Assembly (NCBI GenBank): GCA_900321965.1
Contig: ONYA01000014.1
Span: 1-50,298, forward strand
Length of the DNA: 50,298 nucleotides
From: an uncultured Prevotellaceae bacterium
Lineage (GTDB): Bacteria > Bacteroidota > Bacteroidia > Bacteroidales > Bacteroidaceae
Reading direction: 5' to 3'
The notes under the pieces: generated by a model
The model's input: the letters and a program-made list of their open reading frames with translations, nothing else
Told to the model about the DNA's origin: nothing
The model's database searches: none
Made by a program: the position numbers and the translations under genes
In this document: one piece after another, positions 1-7,722 of the stretch
Layout of the letters: every line of letters starts with the position of its first letter
Position numbering within the stretch: the stretch's first letter is position 1

Positions 1-31
1 AACGTGACTGTAAATAAACTAGTTGAGAAGT

Positions 32-418
32 ATGAAACAGATAGAAGTGGTAGCAGCGATTATTCGCAAAGGAGATAAGATATTCGCCACTCAGCGAGGA
101 TATGGTGAGTGGAAGGACTGGTGGGAGTTTCCTGGCGGAAAGATGGAAGCTGGGGAAACGCCAGAAGAGGCTCTTGTGAGAGAGATTCGCGAGGAACTGT
201 CTGCAGAGATCAGCGTGGATGAGTTTCTTTGTACGGTGGAGTATGATTATCCGAAGTTCCATCTAAAAATGCATTGCTATCTGTGTTCGCTAGTGACGGA
301 GGCGCTGCATCTGAATGAGCATGAGGCGGCGAAGTGGCTCACTAAGGATGAGTTGGACGGCGTGAACTGGTTGCCAGCGGATGTGATTGTTGTTCAAACG
401 ATTAAATCTAGAATATAA
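32..418 (+). CDS. Nudix hydrolase, MutT-like (8-oxo-dGTP diphosphatase candidate)
   Basis: A 128-residue single-domain Nudix protein, the usual size for MutT-type nucleotide-pool sanitisers that hydrolyse (oxidised) NTPs to NMP plus pyrophosphate. The Nudix box begins at G36 and runs G-x5-E42-x7-R50-E51-I52-x-E54-E55. The glycine normally found near its end is Ser57. W30, W31 and the FPGG at 33-36 are typical of MutT. I chose the ATG at 32; an in-frame TTG at 23 would add three residues but has no better ribosome site. The recQ-like gene starts 3 bp after the stop, so the two are probably co-transcribed and both concern DNA maintenance. The exact substrate is not readable from sequence. Confidence 0.88.
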   Translation: MKQIEVVAAIIRKGDKIFATQRGYGEWKDWWEFPGGKMEAGETPEEALVREIREELSAEISVDEFLCTVEYDYPKFHLKMHCYLCSLVTEALHLNEHEAAKWLTKDELDGVNWLPADVIVVQTIKSRI

Positions 419-421
419 TAA

Positions 422-3322
422 ATGAGCGAGATTAATATGATTAACATAAAGCAAGTATTAAAATCCTATTTCGGTTATGACTCCTTCCGCCCCTTGCAGG
501 AAGAAATAATCAATCATGTGCTCCAGCGAAAGGATTCGCTGGTACTGATGCCGACAGGTGGCGGTAAATCGATATGCTTTCAGATACCTGCTTTGATGAT
601 GGAGGGTACGGCCATCGTAATTTCGCCACTTATCTCGCTGATGAAAGATCAGGTGGAAGCATTACGTGCTAATGGAATTGCCGCAGAGGCGCTGAATAGT
701 GCCAACGATGAGATAGCCAATCGGCAGATTGCGGAAAGATGTTTGCGAGGGGATATTAAATTGCTGTATATCTCACCAGAACGGCTGATGACGGAACTGA
801 GGTGGATGCAAAACATGCTGAAAGTCTCGCTTTTTGCCATCGATGAGGCACATTGTATTTCACAATGGGGCCACGACTTCAGACCCGAATATACGCAGTT
901 AGGTAATCTGCATAATCTGTTCCCCAATGTTCCTATTATGGCACTCACGGCTACTGCCGACAAGATTACCAAGGCAGATATTATTGAGCAGCTACACCTT
1001 CAGAAACCAGAAATCTTTATCAGTTCATTTGACCGTCCGAATCTCAGTCTGGACGTGAGAAGAGGATATACAGCCAAAGAGAAGGTCCGTACAATATTGA
1101 GTTTGATTTATCGTCATCGGGGAGAGAGTGGCATCATCTATTGTCTGGCTAAGAAAACCACCGAGCAGGTTGCCGAAAAACTTAAGAAAGAGGGCGTATC
1201 GGTGGGCGTTTATCATGCCGGACTGCCAACAGATGAACGCAATCGCGTACAAGAGGATTTCATCAATGACCGCATTCAGGTGGTCTGTGCGACAATTGCT
1301 TTTGGCATGGGTATTGACAAGAGCAATGTACGCTTCGTAGTTCACTATAACCTGCCCAAGAGCATTGAGAACTATTATCAGGAAATAGGCCGTGGTGGTC
1401 GCGATGGACTGCCTTGCGAGACTATTCTATTTTACAACTTGCAGGATATTATCACCCTGCGGAAGTTTGCGGACGAGAGTGGTCAGCGGGAAATCAACAT
1501 GGAAAAACTGCAACGAATGCAGGAATACGCTGAAGCTCAGGTATGTCGCCGACGTATTCTGCTGAATTATTTTGGCGAGATAAGCGACAAAGGCTGTGGC
1601 AACTGTGATGTCTGCCATACTTCGCCATCAACGTTCGAGGGAACAGAACTTGTTCAAAAGGCTCTTTCAGCCATACTAAGGACGGGCGAGCAAGTGGGAT
1701 TCACGCTGACAATCGACATCTTACATGGAAACTTCTCGCCAGAAGTTGTTTCGCGTGGCTATGCTCAAATTAAAACCTTTGCTGCAGGCAGGGACGTGCC
1801 AGTAAGAGACTGGCACGACTATTTGCTTCAGATGTTGCAGATGGGATATATCGAAATTGCATACAATGAAGACAACCATCTGCATGTAACTCCACTTGGT
1901 CAAGATGTGGTTCACGGGAAAACAAAAGTAAAGCTGGTAGTTATCAGTCGTGAAGACTATAGTGTAAAAGCCCGCCATAGTCGGATGATGGAAGAACAAG
2001 TCTCGGCAGTGACCAATAGTGGCCAGAGTGAGAATATGGAGTTGTTTGAACGATTAAAGGTGCTGAGAAAAGAAATAGCAGATGAAATGAATAGTCCTGC
2101 TTTTATCGTAATGTCTGACAAGACGCTCCATGCACTAGCTACCGATATGCCCACAACACTCGCAACTTTCGGCAACACCTTTGGTATAGGTGAACACAAG
2201 CGCGATACCTACGGTGAGCGATTTATTGCAGTTATTAAGCAATTTGCGCCAACAGAGAAAGAAATTCCTGTCAAGAATGAAGCGGTTACGACCGTTTCAC
2301 CAGAAGAGCCCAAAGAAGAAAAGGGAGGAGTCCGCGAAACTACCGAGTGTTCCGTGGAGGGCAACAAGAAAAAGCCGAAGAATCGGATAACGATACAAGG
2401 AAAGCCATTTGATGTTGACCTGGATATTTGGAATTCGATAGAATGGCGCAAGGTTTTGAAGGAAATAACGGAGAAGGCTTATTGGAATTATAAGGGTAAT
2501 CTTATCATTCGTTTGAGCGATTATGTTGCTCCAGGCACGAAACAACGAGAGCGAATTATCACTATGCTCGGCCATCTTTTGAAGGAAGGATATGGTATGA
2601 ATGTTGATGAGCAGGCAGGTGTAGTGAGGGTTGCTAAGAAATTCGATTACGATAGAGAAGGACGAGTTGTTGAGTTCCCATCTGGTTCATTCTTTGAGAT
2701 TCTTTCCCGTTTCCGCTTGTTTGTGATTCAGAACAAACGCTTCCCTTTCATGGATGGCGACCATGACGAGATTGCACTGAGAAAATGGCATAGGGAAGTT
2801 GGGCATGGATTAGTGTCGATTACAGATCAAGAAAAGATTTTATTCGATAATCTGAGTACAGAGTTTGCCAATGCGCCCAGAAATAGAGGTCAATTAGAAT
2901 CACTACAACAAAAGGAAGATGTGGCAGTTGATCAAGAGGAAGAAGTTGAAGAATTTGGGATAGACCAATATTTAGATGGACGTTATAGCTCAAAGGGTCA
3001 AAAGGCTCTCCCGCAAACTGTACAAGACACCCTCGAGCTTGCCAAGCAAGGATATACTCTTGAAACGATTGCACGGAAACGCGAGTTGTCAGCTTATACT
3101 ATCTCAGGACATCTTTCGATTCTTATTATACGCGGTTTGATAGATGTGTTCGATTTCGTGGATAGCTATACATATACGTTGATTTCCAACGTTGTTCAAG
3201 ATTTGCCCAAGGGCGCAACATCGAAAAAAGTAAAGAGTAGGTGTCCTGAAGGTATTAAGCGAAACACTATCCGGATGGTGATGGCCGACCTAAAAAGGAA
3301 ACAACAAAATACAGAACAATAG
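422..3322 (+). CDS. recQ: RecQ-family ATP-dependent DNA helicase, long form with C-terminal HTH
   Basis: A 966-residue superfamily 2 3'-5' helicase, much longer than E. coli RecQ (about 610). In order: Walker A GGGKS at 46-50; DEAH at 141-144 followed by the RecQ aromatic-rich loop (SQWGHDFRPEY); motif VI (QEIGRGGRDG) at 320-329; zinc cysteines 375, 392, 395 and 398; winged-helix RQC at about 405-500; HRDC at about 538-608; a linker; a block at about 655-830 that I do not recognise; an acidic stretch (835-845); and an HTH_40-like helix-turn-helix at about 863-905 (LPQTVQDTLELAKQGYT...). RecQ enzymes unwind forks and recombination intermediates. The gene is visibly more AT-rich than DNA beyond 4.5 kb. 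Core assignment is secure; the role of the C-terminal third is not. Confidence 0.95.
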   Translation: MSEINMINIKQVLKSYFGYDSFRPLQEEIINHVLQRKDSLVLMPTGGGKSICFQIPALMMEGTAIVISPLISLMKDQVEALRANGIAAEALNSANDEIANRQIAERCLRGDIKLLYISPERLMTELRWMQNMLKVSLFAIDEAHCISQWGHDFRPEYTQLGNLHNLFPNVPIMALTATADKITKADIIEQLHLQKPEIFISSFDRPNLSLDVRRGYTAKEKVRTILSLIYRHRGESGIIYCLAKKTTEQVAEKLKKEGVSVGVYHAGLPTDERNRVQEDFINDRIQVVCATIAFGMGIDKSNVRFVVHYNLPKSIENYYQEIGRGGRDGLPCETILFYNLQDIITLRKFADESGQREINMEKLQRMQEYAEAQVCRRRILLNYFGEISDKGCGNCDVCHTSPSTFEGTELVQKALSAILRTGEQVGFTLTIDILHGNFSPEVVSRGYAQIKTFAAGRDVPVRDWHDYLLQMLQMGYIEIAYNEDNHLHVTPLGQDVVHGKTKVKLVVISREDYSVKARHSRMMEEQVSAVTNSGQSENMELFERLKVLRKEIADEMNSPAFIVMSDKTLHALATDMPTTLATFGNTFGIGEHKRDTYGERFIAVIKQFAPTEKEIPVKNEAVTTVSPEEPKEEKGGVRETTECSVEGNKKKPKNRITIQGKPFDVDLDIWNSIEWRKVLKEITEKAYWNYKGNLIIRLSDYVAPGTKQRERIITMLGHLLKEGYGMNVDEQAGVVRVAKKFDYDREGRVVEFPSGSFFEILSRFRLFVIQNKRFPFMDGDHDEIALRKWHREVGHGLVSITDQEKILFDNLSTEFANAPRNRGQLESLQQKEDVAVDQEEEVEEFGIDQYLDGRYSSKGQKALPQTVQDTLELAKQGYTLETIARKRELSAYTISGHLSILIIRGLIDVFDFVDSYTYTLISNVVQDLPKGATSKKVKSRCPEGIKRNTIRMVMADLKRKQQNTEQ

Positions 3323-3956
3323 AACAGATATCGAAAACGTTGAACACCTGATAGACGGCTATGTGACCATCAACGGAGCCTTATGTTTCGTTGACGGCAA
3401 GGAAATAAGATGCAAGAACATACCGAAGGATGATGTACAGACAGTCGTTCTGGATGCTCAGGAGAAGAGCTACGGACTGATTGTCATCGGCGAGAAAGAC
3501 GTGGCCGTACTTGACCCGAATGGTGAGGTTGACAGAATCTTCCGTAGTGAGTTGGCCGTGGAAAATCTAAATCTGGCCAAGCCGTTAGACATGGTATTAG
3601 GCCAGCGAATACTCCAACTTACCGCTTTCTTCTCTGCTGATTATGAGAGCGAGCTGATGAGACGTATCCCAAGCTGCACCTCTGGCCGTTGGCATCCTGC
3701 GTTTACTGATATTACGGCAAAAGGAGCAGACAAGGGAGAGGGAATCAAAGCAATGGCAGAACAATGGGGCCTGGATCCTCATGACACAATAGCCTTTGGT
3801 GACGGCGGCAATGACACCTCCATGATAAAGGCTGCTGGTATTGGCATAGCTATGGGAAACGGTTTGGAATCACTAAAACAAGAGGCAGACTACACGACCA
3901 CGACCGTTGATGATGATGGTGTCCTGAATGCCTTGCGCCACTTTAATCTGATATAG
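3294..3956 (+). pseudogene. 5'-truncated Cof-type HAD phosphatase
   Basis: The readable product matches the C-terminal two thirds of Cof-like HAD sugar-phosphatases: a cap region, then the motif III/IV core K-G-E-G (near ADKGEGI) and FGDGGNDTSM. The N-terminal DxDGT motif carrying the catalytic aspartate is absent. The first start codon is GTG at 3361+2, but the same frame is open from 3294 and upstream residues (ENVEHLIDGYV) still look like the family sequence that precedes the NGA segment. Homology therefore runs past any start codon, and then collides with the 3' end of the recQ gene. This is a deletion or recombination scar that removed about 60-70 N-terminal residues. It is probably inactive as a phosphatase. 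Confidence 0.75.
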
Positions 3957-4040
3957 ACTATGGTACAACCATCCTCTTTTCAGCTTCTTCATGCTCAATC
4001 AAATAGCTTTTTCCAAATCCACAGCACTGTTATGGCACCG

Positions 4041-4182
4041 ACTACGCAAAAGACGATGGTGCGTACCAATCGTCCGAAGTGGTAAGATAGCCCTTGCCCA
4101 GCAGTGACTCCATCATCAAACTGGCAGCTTTGGATGCGAAGGCTACCATCCGTATGGTGAGGGAACATGCCGACGAATGGCA
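4041..4182 (+). pseudogene. Decayed fragment resembling an alpha/beta hydrolase (acetyl esterase type)
   Basis: No intact gene lies between 3957 and 4226. One plus-strand frame reads a segment with LDAKATIRMVREHADEW, which resembles the helix before the nucleophile elbow in BD-FAE/acetyl-esterase proteins (usually D-A-x-x-A-I-R-x-V-R-x-H-A-x-E-W). A stop codon interrupts the frame upstream, and the reading runs into the poly-A of the tRNA terminator. The rest of the 270 bp shows nothing I can name. The call rests on one short motif remembered from the family, so confidence is low. Confidence 0.3.
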
Positions 4183-4214
4183 CAAAAAAAAAGGAAATCA
4201 GATTGATTCCCTTT
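4183..4214 (-). terminator. Rho-independent terminator of tRNA-Ser
   Basis: On the minus strand an 11-bp stem (4204-4214 paired with 4190-4200, one G-T pair) with a 3-nt loop is followed by a run of at least nine T (plus-strand A run 4184-4192). It lies 13 bp beyond the 3' end of the tRNA. Confidence 0.8.
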
Positions 4215-4226
4215 AAGTATTTTCAG

Positions 4227-4311
4227 CGGAGAGAGAGGGATTCGAACCCCCGGCACCTCTCAGTGCGGCAGTTTTCAAGACTGCTGTAATCGACCACTCT
4301 ACCATCTCTCC
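4227..4311 (-). tRNA. tRNA-Ser (anticodon UGA)
   Basis: An 85-nt class II tRNA. The acceptor stem pairs GGAGAGA (4305-4311 on the minus strand) with TCTCTCC, and the discriminator is G at 4227. The anticodon loop reads CTTGAAA, giving UGA. A long variable arm follows, then the T arm with GGTTCGAATCC. CCA is not encoded. Its 3' end faces the AT-rich, decayed left part of the window, the orientation expected when a tRNA 3' end has served as an integration site. Confidence 0.95.
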
Positions 4312-4337
4312 AAGTCGATATTGCCTGAAAGCGGGTG

Positions 4338-4345
4338 CAAAGGTA
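4338..4345 (-). promoter_or_regulatory. Promoter -7 element for tRNA-Ser
   Basis: The minus strand reads TACCTTTG, matching the Bacteroidota -7 consensus TAnnTTTG, about 27 bp before the 5' end of the tRNA. The corresponding -33 position falls inside the TTGAAAA heptamer array at 4356-4383, and no clear TTTG is seen there. Confidence 0.6.
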
Positions 4346-4355
4346 CTAAGAATAA

Positions 4356-4383
4356 TTGAAAATTGAAAATTGAAAATTGAAAA
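4356..4383. repeat. Heptamer array, four copies of TTGAAAA
   Basis: Four perfect tandem copies of the 7-bp unit TTGAAAA, occupying the -33 zone of the tRNA-Ser promoter. The same consensus recurs in the lepA-crp gap at 48153-48201. Confidence 0.9.
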
Positions 4384-4424
4384 TTATAACTTCATTAAGC
4401 TATTTTAACATCAAAAGGATAAAA

Positions 4425-4459
4425 AACTCATATCTCTTCACTCATAACTCTTAACTTAT
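4425..4459. repeat. Heptamer array, five degenerate units (AACTCAT type)
   Basis: Five consecutive 7-bp units (AACTCAT, ATCTCTT, CACTCAT, AACTCTT, AACTTAT) end 3 bp before a TACCTTTG -7 element at 4463-4470. Confidence 0.75.
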
Positions 4460-4462
4460 TTG

Positions 4463-4470
4463 TACCTTTG
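4463..4470 (+). promoter_or_regulatory. Possible distal promoter -7 element for mutS2
   Basis: TACCTTTG matches the Bacteroidota -7 consensus. No good TTTG lies 19-21 bp upstream, where the heptamer array sits instead. It would give mutS2 a leader of about 85 nt holding a GAGCTTCGCTC hairpin and the 4501-4537 palindrome. Confidence 0.4.
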
Positions 4471-4500
4471 AGCTTCGCTCGAAAGTAGGCTGCATCTCGG

Positions 4501-4537
4501 AAATACAAAGAAAAACGCTTTTTTCTTTGGTATTTCG
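4501..4537. repeat. Inverted repeat at the mutS2 promoter
   Basis: Sixteen bases (GAAATAC then AAAGAAAAA) pair with TTTTTCTTTG-GTATTTC across a 3-4-nt centre, with a one-base bulge. The right arm carries the TTTG that serves as the -33 element of the proximal promoter. It could act as an operator or fold in a longer leader. Confidence 0.6.
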
Positions 4538-4557
4538 CTCGATTTGCACTACCTTTG
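4526..4557 (+). promoter_or_regulatory. Proximal promoter of mutS2
   Basis: TTTG (4526-4529), a 20-bp spacer, and TACCTTTG (4550-4557) form a consensus Bacteroidota promoter. Only four bases separate it from the mutS2 ATG at 4562, so a transcript from here would have almost no leader. Confidence 0.75.
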
Positions 4558-4561
4558 CACC

Positions 4562-7117
4562 ATGATTTACCCAAACAACTTTGAGCATAAGATAGGTTTC
4601 GACGAGATTCGGTCGATACTGAAAGGGTATTGTCTGAGTACGCTTGGAAAGGAGAAAGTTGACGAAATCAGCTTCTCTACTGACTACGGCGTGCTGAGCG
4701 AACAGATGCTACAGGTCAGGGAATTTAGGCGGCTTAGACAAGAGGCCGACGACTTCCCAATACAGTTCTTCTTCGATGTCAGAGCTGCCGTAAGCCGCAT
4801 CCGTTTAGAGAACACGCACCTGGAAGAAGAAGAGGTTTGGGATTTGCGTCGCTCGTTAGAGACCATCAGCAACATTGTGAAATACCTGAACAGGGGCGAG
4901 ACAGCTGCTGACGACTCTATAGAATATCCCTATCCTGCCTTACATCGGCTGACGGAGGGCGTAGTGACATTCCCAGCCATGATACGGCGCATAGACTCGA
5001 TTCTCGACAAGTATGGGAAAATCAAGGACTCGGCCTCAATGACGCTGGCCGGCATCCGTCACGAGTTAGCCAAGACGGAGGGAAGCATCTCGCGTACCTT
5101 ATATACTATACTACACTCAGCTCAGAAGGACGGACTGGTTGACAAGGACGCTGCTCCGACCCTGCGCGACGGCCGACTGGTGATTCCTGTGGCTCCCAAT
5201 CTGAAGAAGCGCATCGGCGGTATCGTACATGATGAGTCGGCAACCGGCAAGACGGTGTTCATTGAACCTGCAGAGGTGGTCGAGGCCAATAACCGCGTAC
5301 GCCAACTCGAAGCCGAGGAGCGCCGCGAAATCATCCGCATCCTGACGGTCTTCAGCGACGAGGTACGGCCACACGTGGCAGAGATTCTGCAGTCATACCA
5401 GTTCCTGGCACAGATAGATCTGATTTACGCCAAGGCGTCGTGGGCAGACATGACAAAAGCCATAGAGCCCACACTCAAGCATGAACCTTATGTTGACTGG
5501 ATTCAGGCCGTCCACCCACTGCTCGCCCTGTCGCTGGCGAAACAGAATAAAAAGGTGGTTCCGCTGGACATCATACTGATTCACGATAAGCGACTGCTGA
5601 TTATCTCAGGCCCCAATGCTGGCGGCAAGTCGGTCTGCCTGAAGACAGTCGGACTGTTACAGTATATGTTACAGTGTGGCTTGTCCATACCTGTTGGCGA
5701 ACGCTCCACCTGCGGCATCTTTGATGATATCATGATTGACATTGGCGACGAGCAGAGTATTGAAAACGACCTGTCGACATACTCGAGTCACCTGATGAAC
5801 ATGAAGCAGATGATGAAGCAGGCCAATGCGCATACCTTATTATTAATAGATGAGTTCGGCGGTGGCACGGAACCGACGATTGGCGGTGCATTAGCCGAGG
5901 CCATACTCTATCAGTTCTGGAAGAAACAGGCCTTCGGCGTCATTACCACCCACTACCAGAATCTGAAACACTTTGCCGAAGACCATCAAGGAGTGGTCAA
6001 CGGCGCCATGCTCTACGATCGCCATGAGATGCAAGCACTATTCCAGTTGTCGATAGGCCAGCCAGGCTCTTCGTTTGCCATCGAGATAGCTCGAAAAATC
6101 GGCATACCAGAAGAAGTCGTCAACAGAGCATCAGAAATCGTAGGCGCTGACTACATTCAAAGCGACAAGTACCTACAGGACATTGTGCGCGACAAACGCT
6201 ACTGGGAAGGCAAGCGCCAGACTATCCACCAGCATGAGAAGTCGCTGGAAGGCCGGATTGCCCGCTACGAGAACTCGATTGAAGAGATAGAACGTGAGCG
6301 CAAGGAGATTCTGAGAAGGGCCAAGGAGCAGGCTGAGGAGTTGCTGCGCGAGAGCAACCGCAAGATTGAGAACGCCATCCGCGAGATTCGAGAGAGCCAG
6401 GCCGAGAAAGAGGCTGCACGCCGTGCCCGCGAAGAGCTGAACGCCTTCAAGGAGGAAGTAGCTGAGATTGACACCAAGGACAACGACGAGGCCATTGCCC
6501 GCAAGATACGCCAGATACAGGAGCGCAAAGAACGACGTGAGAAGCGCCGCCTTGAGAAAAAAGAAAAACGCTCAGCCGAGCAAGGCAGCAAGGGCGAACA
6601 GAAGGTGGTGACAGCCAAAGCTGCCATTACGACAGGCGATACCGTGCGCATCATTGGCCTTACCAGCGTTGGTACGGTTGAGAGTATTGACGGCAAGATG
6701 GCAACAGTCATTTTTGGCGGCATGAAGACCAAGATGCGCATTGAACGGCTGGAACATGCTGACATGCCGAAAATCGACAAAACCAAGTCCGAAGAGCGTA
6801 ATGCCGCCATTGCTGGCTCGTATGCCAATGTGTCGAACGACACCCGTAACGTCATTGATAACCGTAAGCTGAACTTTAAACAAGACATTGACGTACGCGG
6901 TATGCGGGGCGACGAAGCCATCAATGCCGTCACCTATTTTATTGATGATGCCATCCTCGTCGGAATGTCACGTGTACGTATCCTGCACGGTACGGGTAAC
7001 GGTATTCTGCGACAGCTTATACGCCAGTATTTAGGCACGATTCCGAACGTCAGCCACTACCACGATGAGCACGTACAATTTGGAGGATCAGGCATTACTG
7101 TAGTTGATTTAGAATAG
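4562..7117 (+). CDS. mutS2: Endonuclease MutS2
   Basis: An 851-residue MutS2, a MutS-family ATPase that lacks the mismatch-recognition domain and carries a C-terminal Smr nuclease domain. Such proteins are linked to suppression of recombination or rescue of collided ribosomes. Visible parts: core and clamp region 1-330; Walker A GPNAGGKS at about 351-358; Walker B IDEFGGGTEP near 426; a long charged coiled coil at about 535-690; a KOW-like beta segment; and Smr at about 775-851 with DVRGMRGDEA and LHGTGNG. I chose the ATG at 4562 (MIYPNNFEHKIGF), which matches the family start. An ATG at 4544 would lie within the promoter. No ribosome site precedes the start. Confidence 0.95.
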   Translation: MIYPNNFEHKIGFDEIRSILKGYCLSTLGKEKVDEISFSTDYGVLSEQMLQVREFRRLRQEADDFPIQFFFDVRAAVSRIRLENTHLEEEEVWDLRRSLETISNIVKYLNRGETAADDSIEYPYPALHRLTEGVVTFPAMIRRIDSILDKYGKIKDSASMTLAGIRHELAKTEGSISRTLYTILHSAQKDGLVDKDAAPTLRDGRLVIPVAPNLKKRIGGIVHDESATGKTVFIEPAEVVEANNRVRQLEAEERREIIRILTVFSDEVRPHVAEILQSYQFLAQIDLIYAKASWADMTKAIEPTLKHEPYVDWIQAVHPLLALSLAKQNKKVVPLDIILIHDKRLLIISGPNAGGKSVCLKTVGLLQYMLQCGLSIPVGERSTCGIFDDIMIDIGDEQSIENDLSTYSSHLMNMKQMMKQANAHTLLLIDEFGGGTEPTIGGALAEAILYQFWKKQAFGVITTHYQNLKHFAEDHQGVVNGAMLYDRHEMQALFQLSIGQPGSSFAIEIARKIGIPEEVVNRASEIVGADYIQSDKYLQDIVRDKRYWEGKRQTIHQHEKSLEGRIARYENSIEEIERERKEILRRAKEQAEELLRESNRKIENAIREIRESQAEKEAARRAREELNAFKEEVAEIDTKDNDEAIARKIRQIQERKERREKRRLEKKEKRSAEQGSKGEQKVVTAKAAITTGDTVRIIGLTSVGTVESIDGKMATVIFGGMKTKMRIERLEHADMPKIDKTKSEERNAAIAGSYANVSNDTRNVIDNRKLNFKQDIDVRGMRGDEAINAVTYFIDDAILVGMSRVRILHGTGNGILRQLIRQYLGTIPNVSHYHDEHVQFGGSGITVVDLE

Positions 7118-7154
7118 TGTGCGCACACAATTTATCTTAAAAGTCGTTAAAGAA

Positions 7155-7186
7155 TTTGGCTAACACGCTGAAACTTCATAACTTTG
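7155..7186 (+). promoter_or_regulatory. Promoter of the small lytic transglycosylase gene
   Basis: TTTG (7155-7158), a 20-bp spacer and TAACTTTG (7179-7186) match the consensus exactly. The leader of about 60 nt holds a hairpin, TTCTCG-TGA-CGAGAA, near 7212-7228, whose stem may extend through GCAG/CTGC. The hairpin is a candidate control or stability element. Confidence 0.8.
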
Positions 7187-7250
7187 CAGCGAAATTCTAA
7201 AGGATAACGCAGTTTCTCGTGACGAGAAGGCTGCCGTAAAGTATAGAGTT

Positions 7251-7655
7251 ATGAAAAAAATTGTAACGATTGTGAGCATGAGCCTGATGGCAATAATGCT
7301 CCACGCAAAGTCATCGGGCTTTGACTGGAATCCAGTGATGGATGCGATTATTCAAGTAGAAAGCGAAGGAAATCCAAACGCTGTGAGTGGGAACTCCGTA
7401 GGCGTTATGCAGATTACTCCGATTCTTGTACGAGAGTGTAACAACATCCTTAAAAGCAGAAAGAGTAAGAAGCGCTACACCTTGGCAGACCGCTACAGTG
7501 TAGAGAAATCGAAAGAAATGTTCCTTCTAATTCAATCGTATCATAACCCACTGAATAGCATTGAAAAGGCTATTCGCTCCTGGAACGGAGGACTACGCTA
7601 CAGTGTTCGAGCAACCAATAGGTACTACAAGAAGGTTATGAGCAAAATGAAATGA
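7251..7655 (+). CDS. Small secreted SLT-type lysozyme/lytic transglycosylase-like protein
   Basis: A 134-residue protein with a signal peptide (about 1-19, ending LHAKS). Its compact domain carries the SLT signature IIQVESEGNPNAVS...SVGVMQIT; E37 is the probable catalytic acid. A later segment (YHNPLNSIEKAIRSWNGG) resembles the A-x-W-N-G substrate-cleft motif of goose-type and SLT enzymes. It is shorter than typical lytic transglycosylases (200 or more) and has no LysM or other binding module. It probably cleaves murein glycan in the periplasm. It is transcribed alone, between its own promoter and the terminator at 7681. Confidence 0.8.
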   Translation: MKKIVTIVSMSLMAIMLHAKSSGFDWNPVMDAIIQVESEGNPNAVSGNSVGVMQITPILVRECNNILKSRKSKKRYTLADRYSVEKSKEMFLLIQSYHNPLNSIEKAIRSWNGGLRYSVRATNRYYKKVMSKMK

Positions 7656-7680
7656 GAATTCTATTTGCAAGGCTAATACA

Positions 7681-7722
7681 AATCGGTCGACAAAACGAAA
7701 AGTTTGTTAACCGATTTTTTTT
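7681..7722 (+). terminator. Terminator overlapping the 3' end of mtgA
   Basis: AATCGGT and ACAAA pair with TTTGT and ACCGATT, with a two-base internal mismatch and an 8-nt loop. A run of eight T follows, reaching the mtgA stop codon at 7721-7723. It ends the plus-strand transcript of the transglycosylase gene. Confidence 0.85.

Noticed and set aside
3960-4085. Short ATG-initiated frame after the HAD fragment
   Set aside because: About 42 codons with no motif, no ribosome site and a decayed setting; not supported as a gene.
4227-4311. Active integration site
   Set aside because: No integrase, excisionase or second att copy is seen within the window; only the orientation and decay to the left are suggestive, so it is reported as an inference only.
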